Of a stretch of 64,000 nt of DNA, positions 43,697-53,082 are shown piece by piece (positions within the stretch are counted from its first letter, which is position 1; the number at the start of each line of letters is the position of its first letter). Source of the stretch: Verrucomicrobia bacterium LP2A. Its GTDB lineage: Bacteria; Verrucomicrobiota; Verrucomicrobiia; Methylacidiphilales; Methylacidiphilaceae. The notes under the pieces were generated by a model that saw nothing but the letters and a program-made list of their open reading frames with translations, ran no database searches and had not been told where the DNA came from. A program made the translations under genes and the position numbers. Location of the stretch: contig JAFS01000002.1 in assembly GCA_000526255.1 (NCBI GenBank), positions 620,001 to 684,000 of the forward strand. The letters are read 5' to 3'.

Positions 43697-44431
43697 CTAT
43701 CGGAGGTTCCATCCACCGCTGACGACGATGTGAGAGCCGGTGATGTAGCCGCTTCCTTCGTCGATCAAGAACTGAATGGCTCGCCATAGATCCTCGTAGG
43801 TGCCGAAACGGCCCGCCGGGATCTTGGCGGGAGGCGGAAGGTTGAGGCTCTCCTCAAGATAGCCGGGAGAGACGACATTCACGGTAAGGCCATGGCGGGC
43901 CTCTTCGCGGGCAAAGGAGCGGGAGAGGAGGTAGACACCGACCTTTCCAATGTGATAGCCCAGCGCCATCTCCCGTGCGCCGAGCCGGTCGCAGGCCGAG
44001 TCGCCGATGTTCACGATTCTTCCCGCGCCGGAAGAGCGGAGCAAGGGCAGGGCCGCCAGAGTCGTGAAAAGCATCGCCGTCGCCGTCGTCTGCCACCCGA
44101 GCTGCCAGTCCTCCTCACGGGTTTCGAGGAGGCCGACCGGCGGATAGATGCCCGAGTTGTTTATCAGGAGCCTCAAACCGCCGAAACGCTTCTCCACCTG
44201 CTGGAGCAGGCGTTCCGCTTCGGCGTGACGGCCCAGATCCGCCCGGAACGCTTCGGCGTCTCCGCCCTCTGCGATCAGGTGCCGGACGAGTTCCTGAGCA
44301 CCCTCCTCGCTTGCGTGGTAGTGCACGGCGACCGACCAGCCCTCGAGACCGAGCCTGCGAGCCAGAGCCGCCCCGAGGCCGCGTCCAGCTCCGGTCACGA
44401 GCGCCACCTTTTTGCGTTGCGATTGTCCCAT
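43697..44431 (-). CDS. SDR-family NAD(P)-dependent oxidoreductase
   Basis: Classical short-chain dehydrogenase of 244 residues. VALVTGAGRGLGAALARRL is the cofactor loop, LLINNSGIYPP the NNxG motif (here NNSG), IVNIGDSACD holds the catalytic serine position, YHIGKVGVY gives the YxxxK pair, and VVSPGYLEE follows. YITGSHIVVSGGWNL closes the fold. The arrangement resembles FabG and FolM/pteridine-reductase-like enzymes; the pairing with ribE hints at a pterin or flavin substrate, but this is only inference. The start is just 38 bp from the divergent methyltransferase start. Confidence 0.85.
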   Translation of the reverse strand: MGQSQRKKVALVTGAGRGLGAALARRLGLEGWSVAVHYHASEEGAQELVRHLIAEGGDAEAFRADLGRHAEAERLLQQVEKRFGGLRLLINNSGIYPPVGLLETREEDWQLGWQTTATAMLFTTLAALPLLRSSGAGRIVNIGDSACDRLGAREMALGYHIGKVGVYLLSRSFAREEARHGLTVNVVSPGYLEESLNLPPPAKIPAGRFGTYEDLWRAIQFLIDEGSGYITGSHIVVSGGWNLR

Positions 44432-44469
44432 CCTCCTGCGCAGCTTCTTACAGAAAGAGGGAAAGCACC

Positions 44470-45474
44470 ATGAAAAAGGGGTTCACCGCTATCGAAGTCG
44501 CCGATTCGCATCTGCCCTCGGCTTGGCTCTCTGCTAAGCGTGCTTCCCTGGAAAATGGGGAGATTGCCCCACCCTTCCACTATGCGACGGCCCGGCAGGC
44601 CAACCTCTGGATGGCCCTCTTCCGGCGCTACTCCCCCTTTTCCGCGAAGGAGGGAAGGGCGCTCTACCTTCGCATGGCTCGCGAAGTGTCGGGGCTCCTC
44701 TCGGAAAGGCCCGCCCAACTGGTCTCCCTGGGTTGCGGGACCGCGGAAAAGGATCTGCTCGTCTACGGCGCGCTTCGCGCTCGGTCCTGGAGTCCGGATT
44801 GGGTCTGCCTCGATGGCAGTCTCTCCTTGCTGCTCGAGGCGGGGCGCGTGAGCCGGTCCGGCGGAGAAGGAGCCCGACTCGTCTTGGCTGACGTCCTCCT
44901 GCCGGATCTTTTGGATCGGCTGGGGCGGCCGGAGGGAATGCCGCGTCTGGTGACCGCCTTCGGCTTGATTCCGAATGTGGCTCCCGACCGCTTCTTACAA
45001 GGGTTGCGGGCCCAGCTTCTCTCCCACGATCGACTTCTCTTGGGCGCCAATCTCGCTCCCGTTGTAGTGGAGAGTGCGCAAGCCTTTCGCGAGTCGATCG
45101 GGCGAATCCTCCCGCAATATGCGAACCGCCCGACCCGCCTCTGGTTGACGGAGCTGCTCCGGGATTGGGGTCTGCGCGAGCGGGTCGAGGGGTATGCGAT
45201 GAGCGCGGTCGAAGGCGGCGGGTGGTTCCGGTATGAGGCGACGGTCCGATGGAAGAGAAACCAAAAGGTTCTGCTCGAAGACGGTTCTTCCGTGGCCGTT
45301 CGCTCTGGGTCGGCCCTTCGGCTCTTTTCGAGCTATCGCTTTACCCGGGAAGGTCTCGGCCAGCTTTTACGGGCGAATGGATTTGAGCCTCTCTCCTATT
45401 GGACGGTTCCCTCTGGCGAGGAGGGGATCTGCTTTGCGGCCCCTTCCTCCTCTGGAACGGGGCCGACGGGATAG
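44470..45474 (+). CDS. EgtD-like (Methyltransf_33 type) SAM-dependent methyltransferase
   Basis: 334 residues. The N-terminal segment with PPFHYATARQANLWMALFRRYSPF is followed by the SAM motif LVSLGCGTAEKDLLVYGAL, an acidic VCLDGSLSLLLEAGR, and VTAFGLIPNVAPDRF, the order seen in the histidine-N-alpha-methyltransferase family. The substrate loop of authentic EgtD is not clear and no egtB is adjacent, so ergothioneine synthesis is not supported. ATG 44470 is preceded by AGAGGGAAAG. The 3 prime 79 bp overlap the convergent comEC-like gene. Confidence 0.6.
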   Translation: MKKGFTAIEVADSHLPSAWLSAKRASLENGEIAPPFHYATARQANLWMALFRRYSPFSAKEGRALYLRMAREVSGLLSERPAQLVSLGCGTAEKDLLVYGALRARSWSPDWVCLDGSLSLLLEAGRVSRSGGEGARLVLADVLLPDLLDRLGRPEGMPRLVTAFGLIPNVAPDRFLQGLRAQLLSHDRLLLGANLAPVVVESAQAFRESIGRILPQYANRPTRLWLTELLRDWGLRERVEGYAMSAVEGGGWFRYEATVRWKRNQKVLLEDGSSVAVRSGSALRLFSSYRFTREGLGQLLRANGFEPLSYWTVPSGEEGICFAAPSSSGTGPTG

Positions 45475-47687
45475 GAGACGCCTTGTCCTCGATAGGGCCG
45501 AAAGTCGATTCGGTCAGAACCGAGCTGGACCTCGACGGCCGAGTTTCCCAGGCTGCGCACGCTTCCCGGGTGGTTCCGCAAGCCAAGCTCCCCGAGCCAT
45601 GCCCCATCTGGCCTCAAGGCGAGCCGAAGGCGGCCTGTCGGGCTCTCCTTCCTCGGCGTGACGAAAAGATCCATTGTTGCTTGTGGAGTCGCTCCGCCGG
45701 AGGACGGGGTGAGGGCGAGAGCAAGAAGAGGCAGGCGCTCTCCCGCGATGAGCAGCACCGAGGATGCATCGCTCCACTCCTCTCTTCTTGCAGCATCGAA
45801 TAGGGGCTGCAGACAAAGAGACGCCGTCGGACAGAGTTGCTCGAAGGGTGCAAAGGGCCGGTCAATCCCCCACGGGCTGCGCGGTGCGGCCACCCATCTC
45901 TTCCCCTCTGCTCGCATCTCTCCATCAAGCCAGTTCCACCCGTAGAAACGGCGGATCGGTTCGATTTTGGCGAGGCAGCCTCGGCTCTCGCCCCCATGAA
46001 GCAGGAAGGCCCTTCCTTCGGAGCGGATCAGGCAGGCTGAGCCCAGAGGGATTGCCGGAAAGAGGAGGCGGAGGCCCGAAGATCGGGAGAGGAGGGTGCT
46101 GGGGTCCGCGGTGGCGATGCCCGCTGCGGGCAGTTGCGAGGCGAAGGCGACGGTAGCCAGGAGGCTGCGAGCGAAGAGCCAGTTGGCATTGTTGAGGAGT
46201 GCGCCGAGGGTGGACCAGAGGCTGCCGAAGCAGAGAGAGAGCGTTCCCGCGGTTACGACGAGTTCCGCCAGGGGCACAACAAGCAAGTTGGCCAGGGGGC
46301 CTACGAGGCTGACGAAATGGAAATGGATGACCTCGAACGGAAGCGCGCCCAAGGACGCGGCAAGGGACGGCGCCAGGAGGAAGGCCGAGCTCGCTCCGAA
46401 CGTTTCGATGAGCCGCGCCGCGCGCGGAAGAAGGACGCGGGGGATGAACGGATCCGGGCGAAATGGGGCCGCCATCCATCGCGAGAGCGGAGCGCTCAGC
46501 AAGAGCAGCGCCAAGACGACGCCGAAGGAGAGTTGGAGGCTCACGTCTCTGACGGAAAGCGGATCGAGGGCGAGGAAGAGGAGCAGAGAGACCCCCCAAA
46601 GGTTCAGGAGATGGATCGGGCGGCGTAGCAGCCAGGCAACCAAGACGAGAGAGGAGAGAAGGGCCGCCCTCCCCACGCTGGCGGAGCCGCCGGAAAGAAG
46701 CGCGTAGGAAATGACGACGGGCAAGAGCGCCCAACCCCATCTCCATCGGGAGACTCTTCCTGCCTCGAATAGAGCGAGGCCTACGGCGAGGACGGCGCCG
46801 ACGTTTTGTCCGCTTACGGCGAAGATGTGATAGGCCCCGGCCAGCCGAAATTCTTCCTCGGTTTTCGCGGGCAATCCGCCCGTTTGGCCGTAAATCATGC
46901 CTGTAAGCAGGGCAACGGCTTCCCGATCGCTTTCGATGCCGGTCCGCAAGACGCGCGAGGCCCATCGCCTCGCGGCGCCGATTTCCTGACCCAGCCAGCT
47001 ACCGCCATCGATCGGCCGGAGGTCGCTCCAAGAAGTTTTCAAGCGGTAAGCAATGCGACGAGCCGCTAAGATCTGCCGCCAATCGGGGTCCCCTGGATTG
47101 CGCGGTTCGCCCGGTCGTCTCAGGCCTCCCCGAACGCAAAGGCTCTGCGAGAGCACGACCCCGCCAGCGGGAGCGGAGAGGACCTCGAGAAGCACTCGGC
47201 CGGAGGCGGGCCACCAGCCTCCGGAAATCCATACGCGGCGAATGGCGAGGATCGCCGTCGTGGCCGTCGCGCCTTCCCGCTCTTTCTCGACGGGCACGCT
47301 CCGGATCGTCCCTTCCCAGCGGCAATCGGCTCCGAATTTTGCCTGGGGAAGGCGACGAAGATCGTCCGCCGGTCGCCATCCCTTATGGAACGAGGCACTG
47401 CCGATGCCCAGGAAGAGAACGGTGCCGAGGAAGGGGAGGAGGGAACTTCTTCTCCAACGAGAGCGAACCCAAAGAGCGCCCAGGAAGGCGGCCATCGCAA
47501 GGCCGGGCAAGAAAGGAGCCGTTGAGCTGGAGCCACAGGCGCAACCTGCCGCGAAGACGAGGGCGGGAACGAGGAGGGGAGCTCGGGCGGAGCTGCTGCG
47601 GTGACTTGCGGAGGGCGAGAGCGGCGAGTCGGCGAGCTGGTTTTCTCGCATCGTTTCCCTGCTTCGCGTGGGAAGGCTTGTCGGCAT
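45396..47687 (-). CDS. comEC: ComEC/Rec2-type membrane channel protein
   Basis: 763 residues. Three N-terminal hydrophobic segments, then a DUF4131/OB-like part with CRWEGTIRSVPVE and GDPDWRQILAARRIAY, then the Competence domain GAYHIFAVSGQNVGAVLAVG with about 8 membrane segments (about residues 290-560). ComEC carries transforming DNA across the inner membrane. The C-terminal 200 residues lack the HxHxDH metallo-beta-lactamase motif found in many homologues. Either ATG 47687 or ATG 47651 could be the start. Confidence 0.8.
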   Translation of the reverse strand: MPTSLPTRSRETMRENQLADSPLSPSASHRSSSARAPLLVPALVFAAGCACGSSSTAPFLPGLAMAAFLGALWVRSRWRRSSLLPFLGTVLFLGIGSASFHKGWRPADDLRRLPQAKFGADCRWEGTIRSVPVEKEREGATATTAILAIRRVWISGGWWPASGRVLLEVLSAPAGGVVLSQSLCVRGGLRRPGEPRNPGDPDWRQILAARRIAYRLKTSWSDLRPIDGGSWLGQEIGAARRWASRVLRTGIESDREAVALLTGMIYGQTGGLPAKTEEEFRLAGAYHIFAVSGQNVGAVLAVGLALFEAGRVSRWRWGWALLPVVISYALLSGGSASVGRAALLSSLVLVAWLLRRPIHLLNLWGVSLLLFLALDPLSVRDVSLQLSFGVVLALLLLSAPLSRWMAAPFRPDPFIPRVLLPRAARLIETFGASSAFLLAPSLAASLGALPFEVIHFHFVSLVGPLANLLVVPLAELVVTAGTLSLCFGSLWSTLGALLNNANWLFARSLLATVAFASQLPAAGIATADPSTLLSRSSGLRLLFPAIPLGSACLIRSEGRAFLLHGGESRGCLAKIEPIRRFYGWNWLDGEMRAEGKRWVAAPRSPWGIDRPFAPFEQLCPTASLCLQPLFDAARREEWSDASSVLLIAGERLPLLALALTPSSGGATPQATMDLFVTPRKESPTGRLRLALRPDGAWLGELGLRNHPGSVRSLGNSAVEVQLGSDRIDFRPYRGQGVSYPVGPVPEEEGAAKQIPSSPEGTVQ

Positions 47688-47717
47688 CCGCGTCGGGAGT
47701 GAGGTCCCGAGGGGATC

Positions 47718-48413
47718 TTAGGGATCGTCCGTTGGCTCTGGAGGCTTGCGGCGTTGAAGGGCCCGAAGGTTAAACTCGCGGATCGCGTGATCGCTCGGCC
47801 ACGAGGGGCCGAGGGCTCTCCGCAGCTGGATCACGACGTCCGCGTCCGAGTCGGCGGAAAGGACGATCTGTTCCATGGTCTGGGGGTCGACGCAGAGAAA
47901 CTCCATGAGCGCGCGATCCTCTTTGCGCACGAAGGGAGCGATGGAGGGCGCGAATCCCGTGGAGAACTGTCGGATGGAGTCGATGAGATGGGGAAGTTGC
48001 GCGAGCCCTGCCAAACGCTCGTCAGGGCGGCGGCAGACGGGAAAGACCCCGGGCTCGACCGGAAGTCCCGCTTTGTGCCATGCCTCCCAGCCGCCGGCAA
48101 GGGAATGAGCGGTGGCGAAGCCCATTTGCACGAGCAAATCTGCGGCGAGGAGCGATCGATCGCCGACGCGGCTGTAGCAGAGGACCGGAGTCTCGCCCTT
48201 CGAGATCTTCGACTCGACTTCTCCGGGAAACTGGCCGAACTCGAGGTGGATCGCCTTTGGCAGGTGTCCGGCGATCCATTGGCGTGGGTGGCGCAGGTCG
48301 ATGCAGATGCCCCTCCCCTCTCGTATCCAGTGGAAGGCTTGAGCCGGGGAGATCTCCGGGATCCGTTGCCGCAGAGAAGCGAGGAAGAGTCGATAGCGGG
48401 GAGCCATGGTCAT
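47718..48413 (-). CDS. Rhodanese domain fused to a DUF5069-like domain
   Basis: 231 residues. Residues about 18-118 are a rhodanese domain: [20 protein letters not shown], the catalytic cysteine C79 in [11 protein letters not shown], and SLAGGWEAW. Residues about 135-225 contain [32 protein letters not shown] and [11 protein letters not shown], which resembles DUF5069 (helical, of unknown function). The protein likely transfers sulfane sulfur. Its start overlaps the mnmG stop by 4 bp, which suggests a link to tRNA U34 modification or sulfur relay; this is inference. Confidence 0.78.
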   Translation of the reverse strand: MTMAPRYRLFLASLRQRIPEISPAQAFHWIREGRGICIDLRHPRQWIAGHLPKAIHLEFGQFPGEVESKISKGETPVLCYSRVGDRSLLAADLLVQMGFATAHSLAGGWEAWHKAGLPVEPGVFPVCRRPDERLAGLAQLPHLIDSIRQFSTGFAPSIAPFVRKEDRALMEFLCVDPQTMEQIVLSADSDADVVIQLRRALGPSWPSDHAIREFNLRALQRRKPPEPTDDP

Positions 48414-50308
48414 CGTCCGCCCCTGGGAAAACTTTCCGTCGGTGCGGAAGTTCCCTCGCGAGTCCCTTTCTTTAGGGCGACCATCAGCACCGCGAGATCG
48501 GCCGGGTTGACTCCGGGAATCCGTGCGGCTTGCCCCAAAGTCGCTGGACGGATCTGTTGGAGCTTTTCACGTGCTTCCTCTTTCAGGCCTGAGATCGTCT
48601 GAAAATCGATCCAAGGAGGAAAAAGCACTTCTTCCATCGACCGGGTTCGTTCGATCTGTTGTCGTTCTCGATCGATATAGCCCGCATATTTGACTTCGCA
48701 TTCGATGTGCGCGGCGATCTCCGGTTCCACGCTCCGGAAAGGCTCCGGCAGGTCCTTCCAACCAAAATCGGGACGTCGAAGCCATCCAAAGAGCGTGCAT
48801 CCTTCTTTTCTGGCTTCGATCAAAGCTCTTCTGAGATCTTCGATTCGCCGCATTTTCGCAAGCCACTTCTTCTGCCGTGGGGGCGAAAGAGATCCGACGG
48901 CGGAGCCGATTTCGCAAAGGCGGACATCGGCGTTGTCCTGACGCAAGACGAGGCGATGCTCCGCTCGCGCGGTGAACATGCGATAGGGCTCCCGAATGGA
49001 ACGAGTGACCAAGTCGTCGATCAAGACCCCGACATACGCTTGGTCCCGGCGCAGAAGGAGCGGCGGCTCGCCGCGCACCGCTCGGGCGGCGTTGATGCCG
49101 GCGATGATCCCTTGCGCCGCCGCCTCCTCGTAACCAGAAGTCCCATTGATCTGTCCAGCCAGAAAGAGACGGCCGATTCGCTTGGTTTCCAGGGAGGGAG
49201 AAAGTTGCGTGGCGGGGCAATAGTCATATTCTACCGCATAGCCGGGTCGCAGGATGTGAGCCTTTTCGAGGCCGGGAATCGTCCGAAGGAAAGCGCATTG
49301 GACCGAAAAGGGGAGGCTCGTCGAAGCGCCATTGACATAAAATTCTTGGGTCTGCCTTCCCTCGGGCTCGAGAAAAATCTGGTGGCGTTCGCGTTCGGCG
49401 AAGCGGACGACCTTGTCCTCGATCGACGGGCAGTAGCGCGGACCTACGCCTTGGATCTGTCCCGAATACATGGCGGAGAGATGAAGGTTGTCTCGGATCA
49501 CCCGATGGGTATCCGTTGTCGTATAGGTGATCCAGCAAGGCAATTGTTCCACGTGGAACAATCGGCCATCCCACCGGTTGAGGGTGAAGATCTCTCCCTC
49601 TCTTTCCGACAGCTCGTCGGGAAAAAGAGAGAATGTGGGCGGAGGAAACTCCCCAGGCTGTCGCTCGCAAGCTCCGAAGTCGATCGTCCGTCCGTTCACG
49701 CGCGGCGGGGTGCCGGTCTTCAGGCGACCGATCTCAAACCCCAGCCTCTTCAGCTCGAGGGACAAGCCGCTGCTGCCCTCTCCCGCCCTCCCGCCTGGAC
49801 GCTGCTCCGATCCCACGTGGATCAGCCCACGGAGGAACGTCCCTGTGGTAATGACAAGCGCCTTTCCCAGAAACTCGACCCCGAGGTCGGTGATTAGGCC
49901 TTCGACGACGGCGTCCTTTACGCAGAGTTTTGCGACCGAGCCCTGCTGGATGTCCAAGTTCGGCGTCGACTCGCAGATCGCCTTCAGCCGAAACTGGTAG
50001 GCTTTCTTGTCGCACTGGGCTCGGGGAGCCTGGACGCTCGGGCCTTTTCGGCGATTGAGCATTCGGAATTGAATGCCGGTCGCATCGGCGTTTTGCGCCA
50101 TAACGCCGCCCAGGGCATCAATCTCCCGAACCAATATCCCTTTTGCCACCCCTCCGATCGAGGGATTGCAGGACATTTGACCGATCGCATCGAGCTGGAG
50201 GGTCAGGAGCAGCACCTCGCACCCGATCCGAGACGCCGCCAAAGCCGCCTCCACGCCCGCGTGCCCGCCCCCGACCACGATCACATCGTATTCCTTGGGC
50301 CAACGCAT
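48410..50308 (-). CDS. mnmG: tRNA uridine-5-carboxymethylaminomethyl(34) synthesis enzyme MnmG (GidA)
   Basis: FAD enzyme that, with MnmE, modifies U34 of certain tRNAs. 632 residues: the FAD motif [41 protein letters not shown], the [13 protein letters not shown] block, [31 protein letters not shown] and a C-terminal helical part with [14 protein letters not shown]. It is divergent from dnaB. mnmE is not in this window. Confidence 0.96.
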   Translation of the reverse strand: MRWPKEYDVIVVGGGHAGVEAALAASRIGCEVLLLTLQLDAIGQMSCNPSIGGVAKGILVREIDALGGVMAQNADATGIQFRMLNRRKGPSVQAPRAQCDKKAYQFRLKAICESTPNLDIQQGSVAKLCVKDAVVEGLITDLGVEFLGKALVITTGTFLRGLIHVGSEQRPGGRAGEGSSGLSLELKRLGFEIGRLKTGTPPRVNGRTIDFGACERQPGEFPPPTFSLFPDELSEREGEIFTLNRWDGRLFHVEQLPCWITYTTTDTHRVIRDNLHLSAMYSGQIQGVGPRYCPSIEDKVVRFAERERHQIFLEPEGRQTQEFYVNGASTSLPFSVQCAFLRTIPGLEKAHILRPGYAVEYDYCPATQLSPSLETKRIGRLFLAGQINGTSGYEEAAAQGIIAGINAARAVRGEPPLLLRRDQAYVGVLIDDLVTRSIREPYRMFTARAEHRLVLRQDNADVRLCEIGSAVGSLSPPRQKKWLAKMRRIEDLRRALIEARKEGCTLFGWLRRPDFGWKDLPEPFRSVEPEIAAHIECEVKYAGYIDRERQQIERTRSMEEVLFPPWIDFQTISGLKEEAREKLQQIRPATLGQAARIPGVNPADLAVLMVALKKGTREGTSAPTESFPRGGR

Positions 50309-50375
50309 CCTTTTCCCTGGGCTGAAAGAGAGTTTCGCTCTCGGTGCCGTTATCTTTCTCTGTTATCCTGACTGA

Positions 50376-51782
50376 GTGTCCCGAGCCAAGACCGTCGTCA
50401 AAGAGTTTTCCTCCGGTGCCTCCCTCCCTGCCATTCTCTATAGCGCAGAGGCGGAGCGAGCCGTTCTCGGCTCTCTGCTCCTCCACCCAGATCTCGTTCT
50501 CAATCAAGCTATCGAGACCATCTCGTCTGACGACTTCTTCGTCCCCGCACACCGCATGCTCTTCGACCTCTTCCGATCGATGGACGCGCGCCACCAGGCG
50601 ATCGATGTGCTCACGGTTCACCAGAGCCTAGTCGATAGCAATCTTGCCGCCGAGGTCGGAAGCCCCGCCCTCCTTGCCGAATTGACGGCTTCCTTTTCGA
50701 GCCATCTCAACATTGGCACCTACCTTCAGCTGGTCAAAGATAAAAGCCTTCTGCGCCACCTCCACCGGGCCTGCAGCAACATCGTGCAGCGCATTGTAGA
50801 CGAGCCCCAATCGACCAGCGCCGTGCTCGACCATGCGGAGCGAGAGATCTTTCGTGTGACGAACCTTTCCCTGACCCGATCGAGCGTGCCGGTCTCGGTC
50901 GAGCTCCGGCGCGCTCTTGAGCTGATCGACTGCTTTCATCAGCGGAAGGGCAAGCTCTTCGGCATTCCGACCGGCTTCTACGAGCTCGATGCGCTGACTG
51001 CGGGTTGGCAAAAAGGCGACATGGTCGTCCTGGCTGCTCGGCCTGGAGTCGGGAAGACCGCGCTCGGGCTCACCCTTGCGCGCCAAGCGATTCGTCAGCG
51101 GTATGATGCCGAAAAGGACGCCTGGGTCCAGCCGGGACACGCGGCCGGCTTCTTTTCCCTAGAAATGACGAATCCCCAGATCATGCTTCGCTTGCTCGCT
51201 TCCGTAGCCAGCGAAAGCCTGCAAAAGATCCGACGCGGCGAGCTCGACGATTCGGCGCTCGAAAAGCTGCGTCGCATCTCGGCCGACGCGCAGGAATGGC
51301 CGCTCTATCTCGATGACTCCAGCAGCCTGACCATTCATCAGCTTCGCGCCAAGGCACGCCGGATGAAGGACCAATATAAGATCGAGTTACTCATTGTCGA
51401 CTATCTCCAGCTTCTTCGATCCGACTCCCCGCAAGCCCGGGAAAACCGCCAGGTCGAGATTGCGGAGATTTCGCGTGGCCTGAAGGGGCTCGCCAAGGAG
51501 CTCGAGATCCCGGTGATTGTATTGGCTCAGCTCAACCGGCGGGTGGAAGAGGGGAAAGCGGAGCCCGCCCTCCATCACCTCCGCGAATCGGGTGCGATCG
51601 AGCAGGATGCGGACGTGGTCTTGCTGCTCCACCGCCTCGACGCTGAAGGGGCGCCCTCTCCGACGGAAATCCCCTATTCTCTCCATGTGGCGAAACAGAG
51701 GAACGGGCCGACCGACAAGATTGCGATTCGCTTCAATGCCCTGTACACCCGTTTCGAGGATCCCGTGCGGCACAACGGCTAA
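50376..51782 (+). CDS. dnaB: Replicative DNA helicase
   Basis: Hexameric 5 prime to 3 prime helicase of the replisome. 468 residues, GTG start (VSRAKTVVKEF). N-terminal DnaB domain with AERAVLGSLLLHPDL, helical linker, then the RecA-like core: Walker A LAARPGVGKTALGLTLA, GFFSLEMTNPQIMLRLLA, Walker B LLIVDYLQLLRS, and the LNRRVEEGKAEPALHHLRESGAIEQDADVV-type C-terminal block. The intein-prone P-loop site is unbroken. Confidence 0.95.
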   Translation: MSRAKTVVKEFSSGASLPAILYSAEAERAVLGSLLLHPDLVLNQAIETISSDDFFVPAHRMLFDLFRSMDARHQAIDVLTVHQSLVDSNLAAEVGSPALLAELTASFSSHLNIGTYLQLVKDKSLLRHLHRACSNIVQRIVDEPQSTSAVLDHAEREIFRVTNLSLTRSSVPVSVELRRALELIDCFHQRKGKLFGIPTGFYELDALTAGWQKGDMVVLAARPGVGKTALGLTLARQAIRQRYDAEKDAWVQPGHAAGFFSLEMTNPQIMLRLLASVASESLQKIRRGELDDSALEKLRRISADAQEWPLYLDDSSSLTIHQLRAKARRMKDQYKIELLIVDYLQLLRSDSPQARENRQVEIAEISRGLKGLAKELEIPVIVLAQLNRRVEEGKAEPALHHLRESGAIEQDADVVLLLHRLDAEGAPSPTEIPYSLHVAKQRNGPTDKIAIRFNALYTRFEDPVRHNG

Positions 51783-51859
51783 GTCGCCTGGACGGGCATC
51801 CCGCGTCCCGGATATGACCGAGGAACGGGGGTGGCCTGCCTCTTGCGTCCGTTTGGAGG

Positions 51860-51888
51860 TTGGAAGGATTTCGCGGATTGCCTATAAG
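51860..51888 (+). promoter_or_regulatory. Candidate promoter of the brkB-like gene
   Basis: TTGGAA (51860-51865) and TATAAG (51883-51888) are separated by exactly 17 bp, 72 bp after the dnaB stop. Transcription near 51895 would give a leader of about 180 bases that includes a 25-codon open frame with a ribosome binding site. Confidence 0.45.
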
Positions 51889-52011
51889 TTGGCACCCAGC
51901 AGCCAGCCGGCGCGTCTCGCCGATCGGCTCTCCAAGGCATAAACCTGAGAGGCGTGGGTACGACGTGAGCTGCCGGGCTAACGCGGGAAATGTTCGAGGG
52001 GAGAGAGCAGC

Positions 52012-52089
52012 ATGGAAGACCGAGTGGAGCGCACCAGCCGGGCCCATCGCACCCTCCTCGGACGAAAGCTTGGGAGACATGCCGGCTAA
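52012..52089 (+). CDS. Possible 25-codon leader ORF upstream of brkB
   Basis: ATG at 52012 has a good GAGGGGAGAGAG ribosome binding site 4-14 bases upstream and encodes MEDRVERTSRAH followed by a basic tail, ending at TAA 52087-52089. The stop overlaps the proposed brkB ATG (52079) by 11 bp, an arrangement suitable for translational coupling. No similarity is recognised; it may simply be chance in purine-rich leader DNA. Confidence 0.35.
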   Translation: MEDRVERTSRAHRTLLGRKLGRHAG

Positions 52090-53044
52090 ATACGGGAACG
52101 CCTTGCACTCCTTCCTCTTTCCGCACTCCGACACCCGCTCGCCCTTTCCGACAAAGCTGCGGCGGCGGATGCGCCGCTTTTTCCTGCGCGCCCAGTTCCT
52201 TTTCGGGGATGCCTTGAGGGGCTGGCTTCGCCATAAGTCTCCCAAGATGGGAGCGGCTCTCGCCTGCTATACGATCTTTTCGATCGCCCCGATGATCCTC
52301 TTCCTCCTTTCGTTCACGAGCATCCTTTTCAGCATCAAAGAGGCGCAGTCTTATCTCGCCCAGGCCCTCCACGATCTCGGCGGAGCACCCATGGCGTCGG
52401 CCGTTCAAATGCTTCTCACGACCGCATGGCCCCCCCATCCCGGTACACCGGCCGCGCTCACCGCAACCGTCTCTCTGCTTTTTGGCGCCTCTGGCGTTTT
52501 CGTCGAGTTGCGGGATTCCCTCAACACGATCTGGGGGGTGACGGAAAAGCCGCAAGGCCCCCTGCTCGCGCTGATCTGGGATCGAGCGGTTTCCTTTGCG
52601 ATGGTCGCCGTGGTGGGCATGCTTCTGCTCGTTGCTCCGCTCGCGGTTACGACTATGGATGCTCTCTCCCAGCCGCTGGCGAGCGCCTTCCCTTGGTATC
52701 CCGCTTTCTACGATGTCGCTCGGGTGCTCACCTCCTTCCTGGTGGTGGTGCTCCTTTTTGCGGTCCTCTTTCGCGTCCTGCCCCAAGGGCCCGTGACGTG
52801 GAAGGAGGCGTTCTTTGGAGGGGTCGGCACCGCCCTCATGTTCGAAGTCGGTCGCTCGGGCTTGGGCTTCTTGTTGAGCCACAGTTCGATCGCTTCTCTC
52901 TACGGTGCGGTGGGATCGCTTCTCGTCCTGCTCCTCTGGATCTACTATTCCGCCCAGATCTTCTTCCTGGGCGCGGAGTTGACGCGGGCCTACGCGTACC
53001 GCTTCGGCTCCGGTCGTGCCACGCACCGGCACCACCCGACCTGA
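52079..53044 (+). CDS. YihY/BrkB-family inner membrane protein
   Basis: 321 residues with about six membrane segments. The hallmark first part DALRGWLRHKSPKMGAALACYTIFSIAPMILFL is present, then SLLFGASGVFVELRDSLNTIWGV, and a C-terminal SLYGAVGSLLVLLLWIYYSAQIFFLGAEL. Function in the family is unsettled despite the old RNase BN annotation. The ATG at 52079 (MPAKYGNALH) is preferred because longer starts add polar sequence without similarity; ATG 52169 is a shorter option. The 10-bp hairpin after the stop is probably its terminator. Confidence 0.85.
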   Translation: MPAKYGNALHSFLFPHSDTRSPFPTKLRRRMRRFFLRAQFLFGDALRGWLRHKSPKMGAALACYTIFSIAPMILFLLSFTSILFSIKEAQSYLAQALHDLGGAPMASAVQMLLTTAWPPHPGTPAALTATVSLLFGASGVFVELRDSLNTIWGVTEKPQGPLLALIWDRAVSFAMVAVVGMLLLVAPLAVTTMDALSQPLASAFPWYPAFYDVARVLTSFLVVVLLFAVLFRVLPQGPVTWKEAFFGGVGTALMFEVGRSGLGFLLSHSSIASLYGAVGSLLVLLLWIYYSAQIFFLGAELTRAYAYRFGSGRATHRHHPT

Positions 53045-53053
53045 GGGAAAGCG

Positions 53054-53079
53054 GCTCTCCTCGAGGCCGCGAGGAGAGC
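53054..53079. terminator. Strong hairpin between convergent brkB and thiG
   Basis: GCTCTCCTCG (53054-53063) and CGAGGAGAGC (53070-53079) form a perfect 10-bp stem with a 6-base loop AGGCCG. It occupies the 38-bp gap between two convergent stop codons, so it could serve both strands. A U-tract is missing on both strands, so this is a candidate only. Confidence 0.5.
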
Positions 53080-53082
53080 AAA

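Noticed and set aside
48659-49897. 412-codon plus-strand open frame
   Set aside because: Antisense to mnmG, whose motifs are complete on the minus strand.
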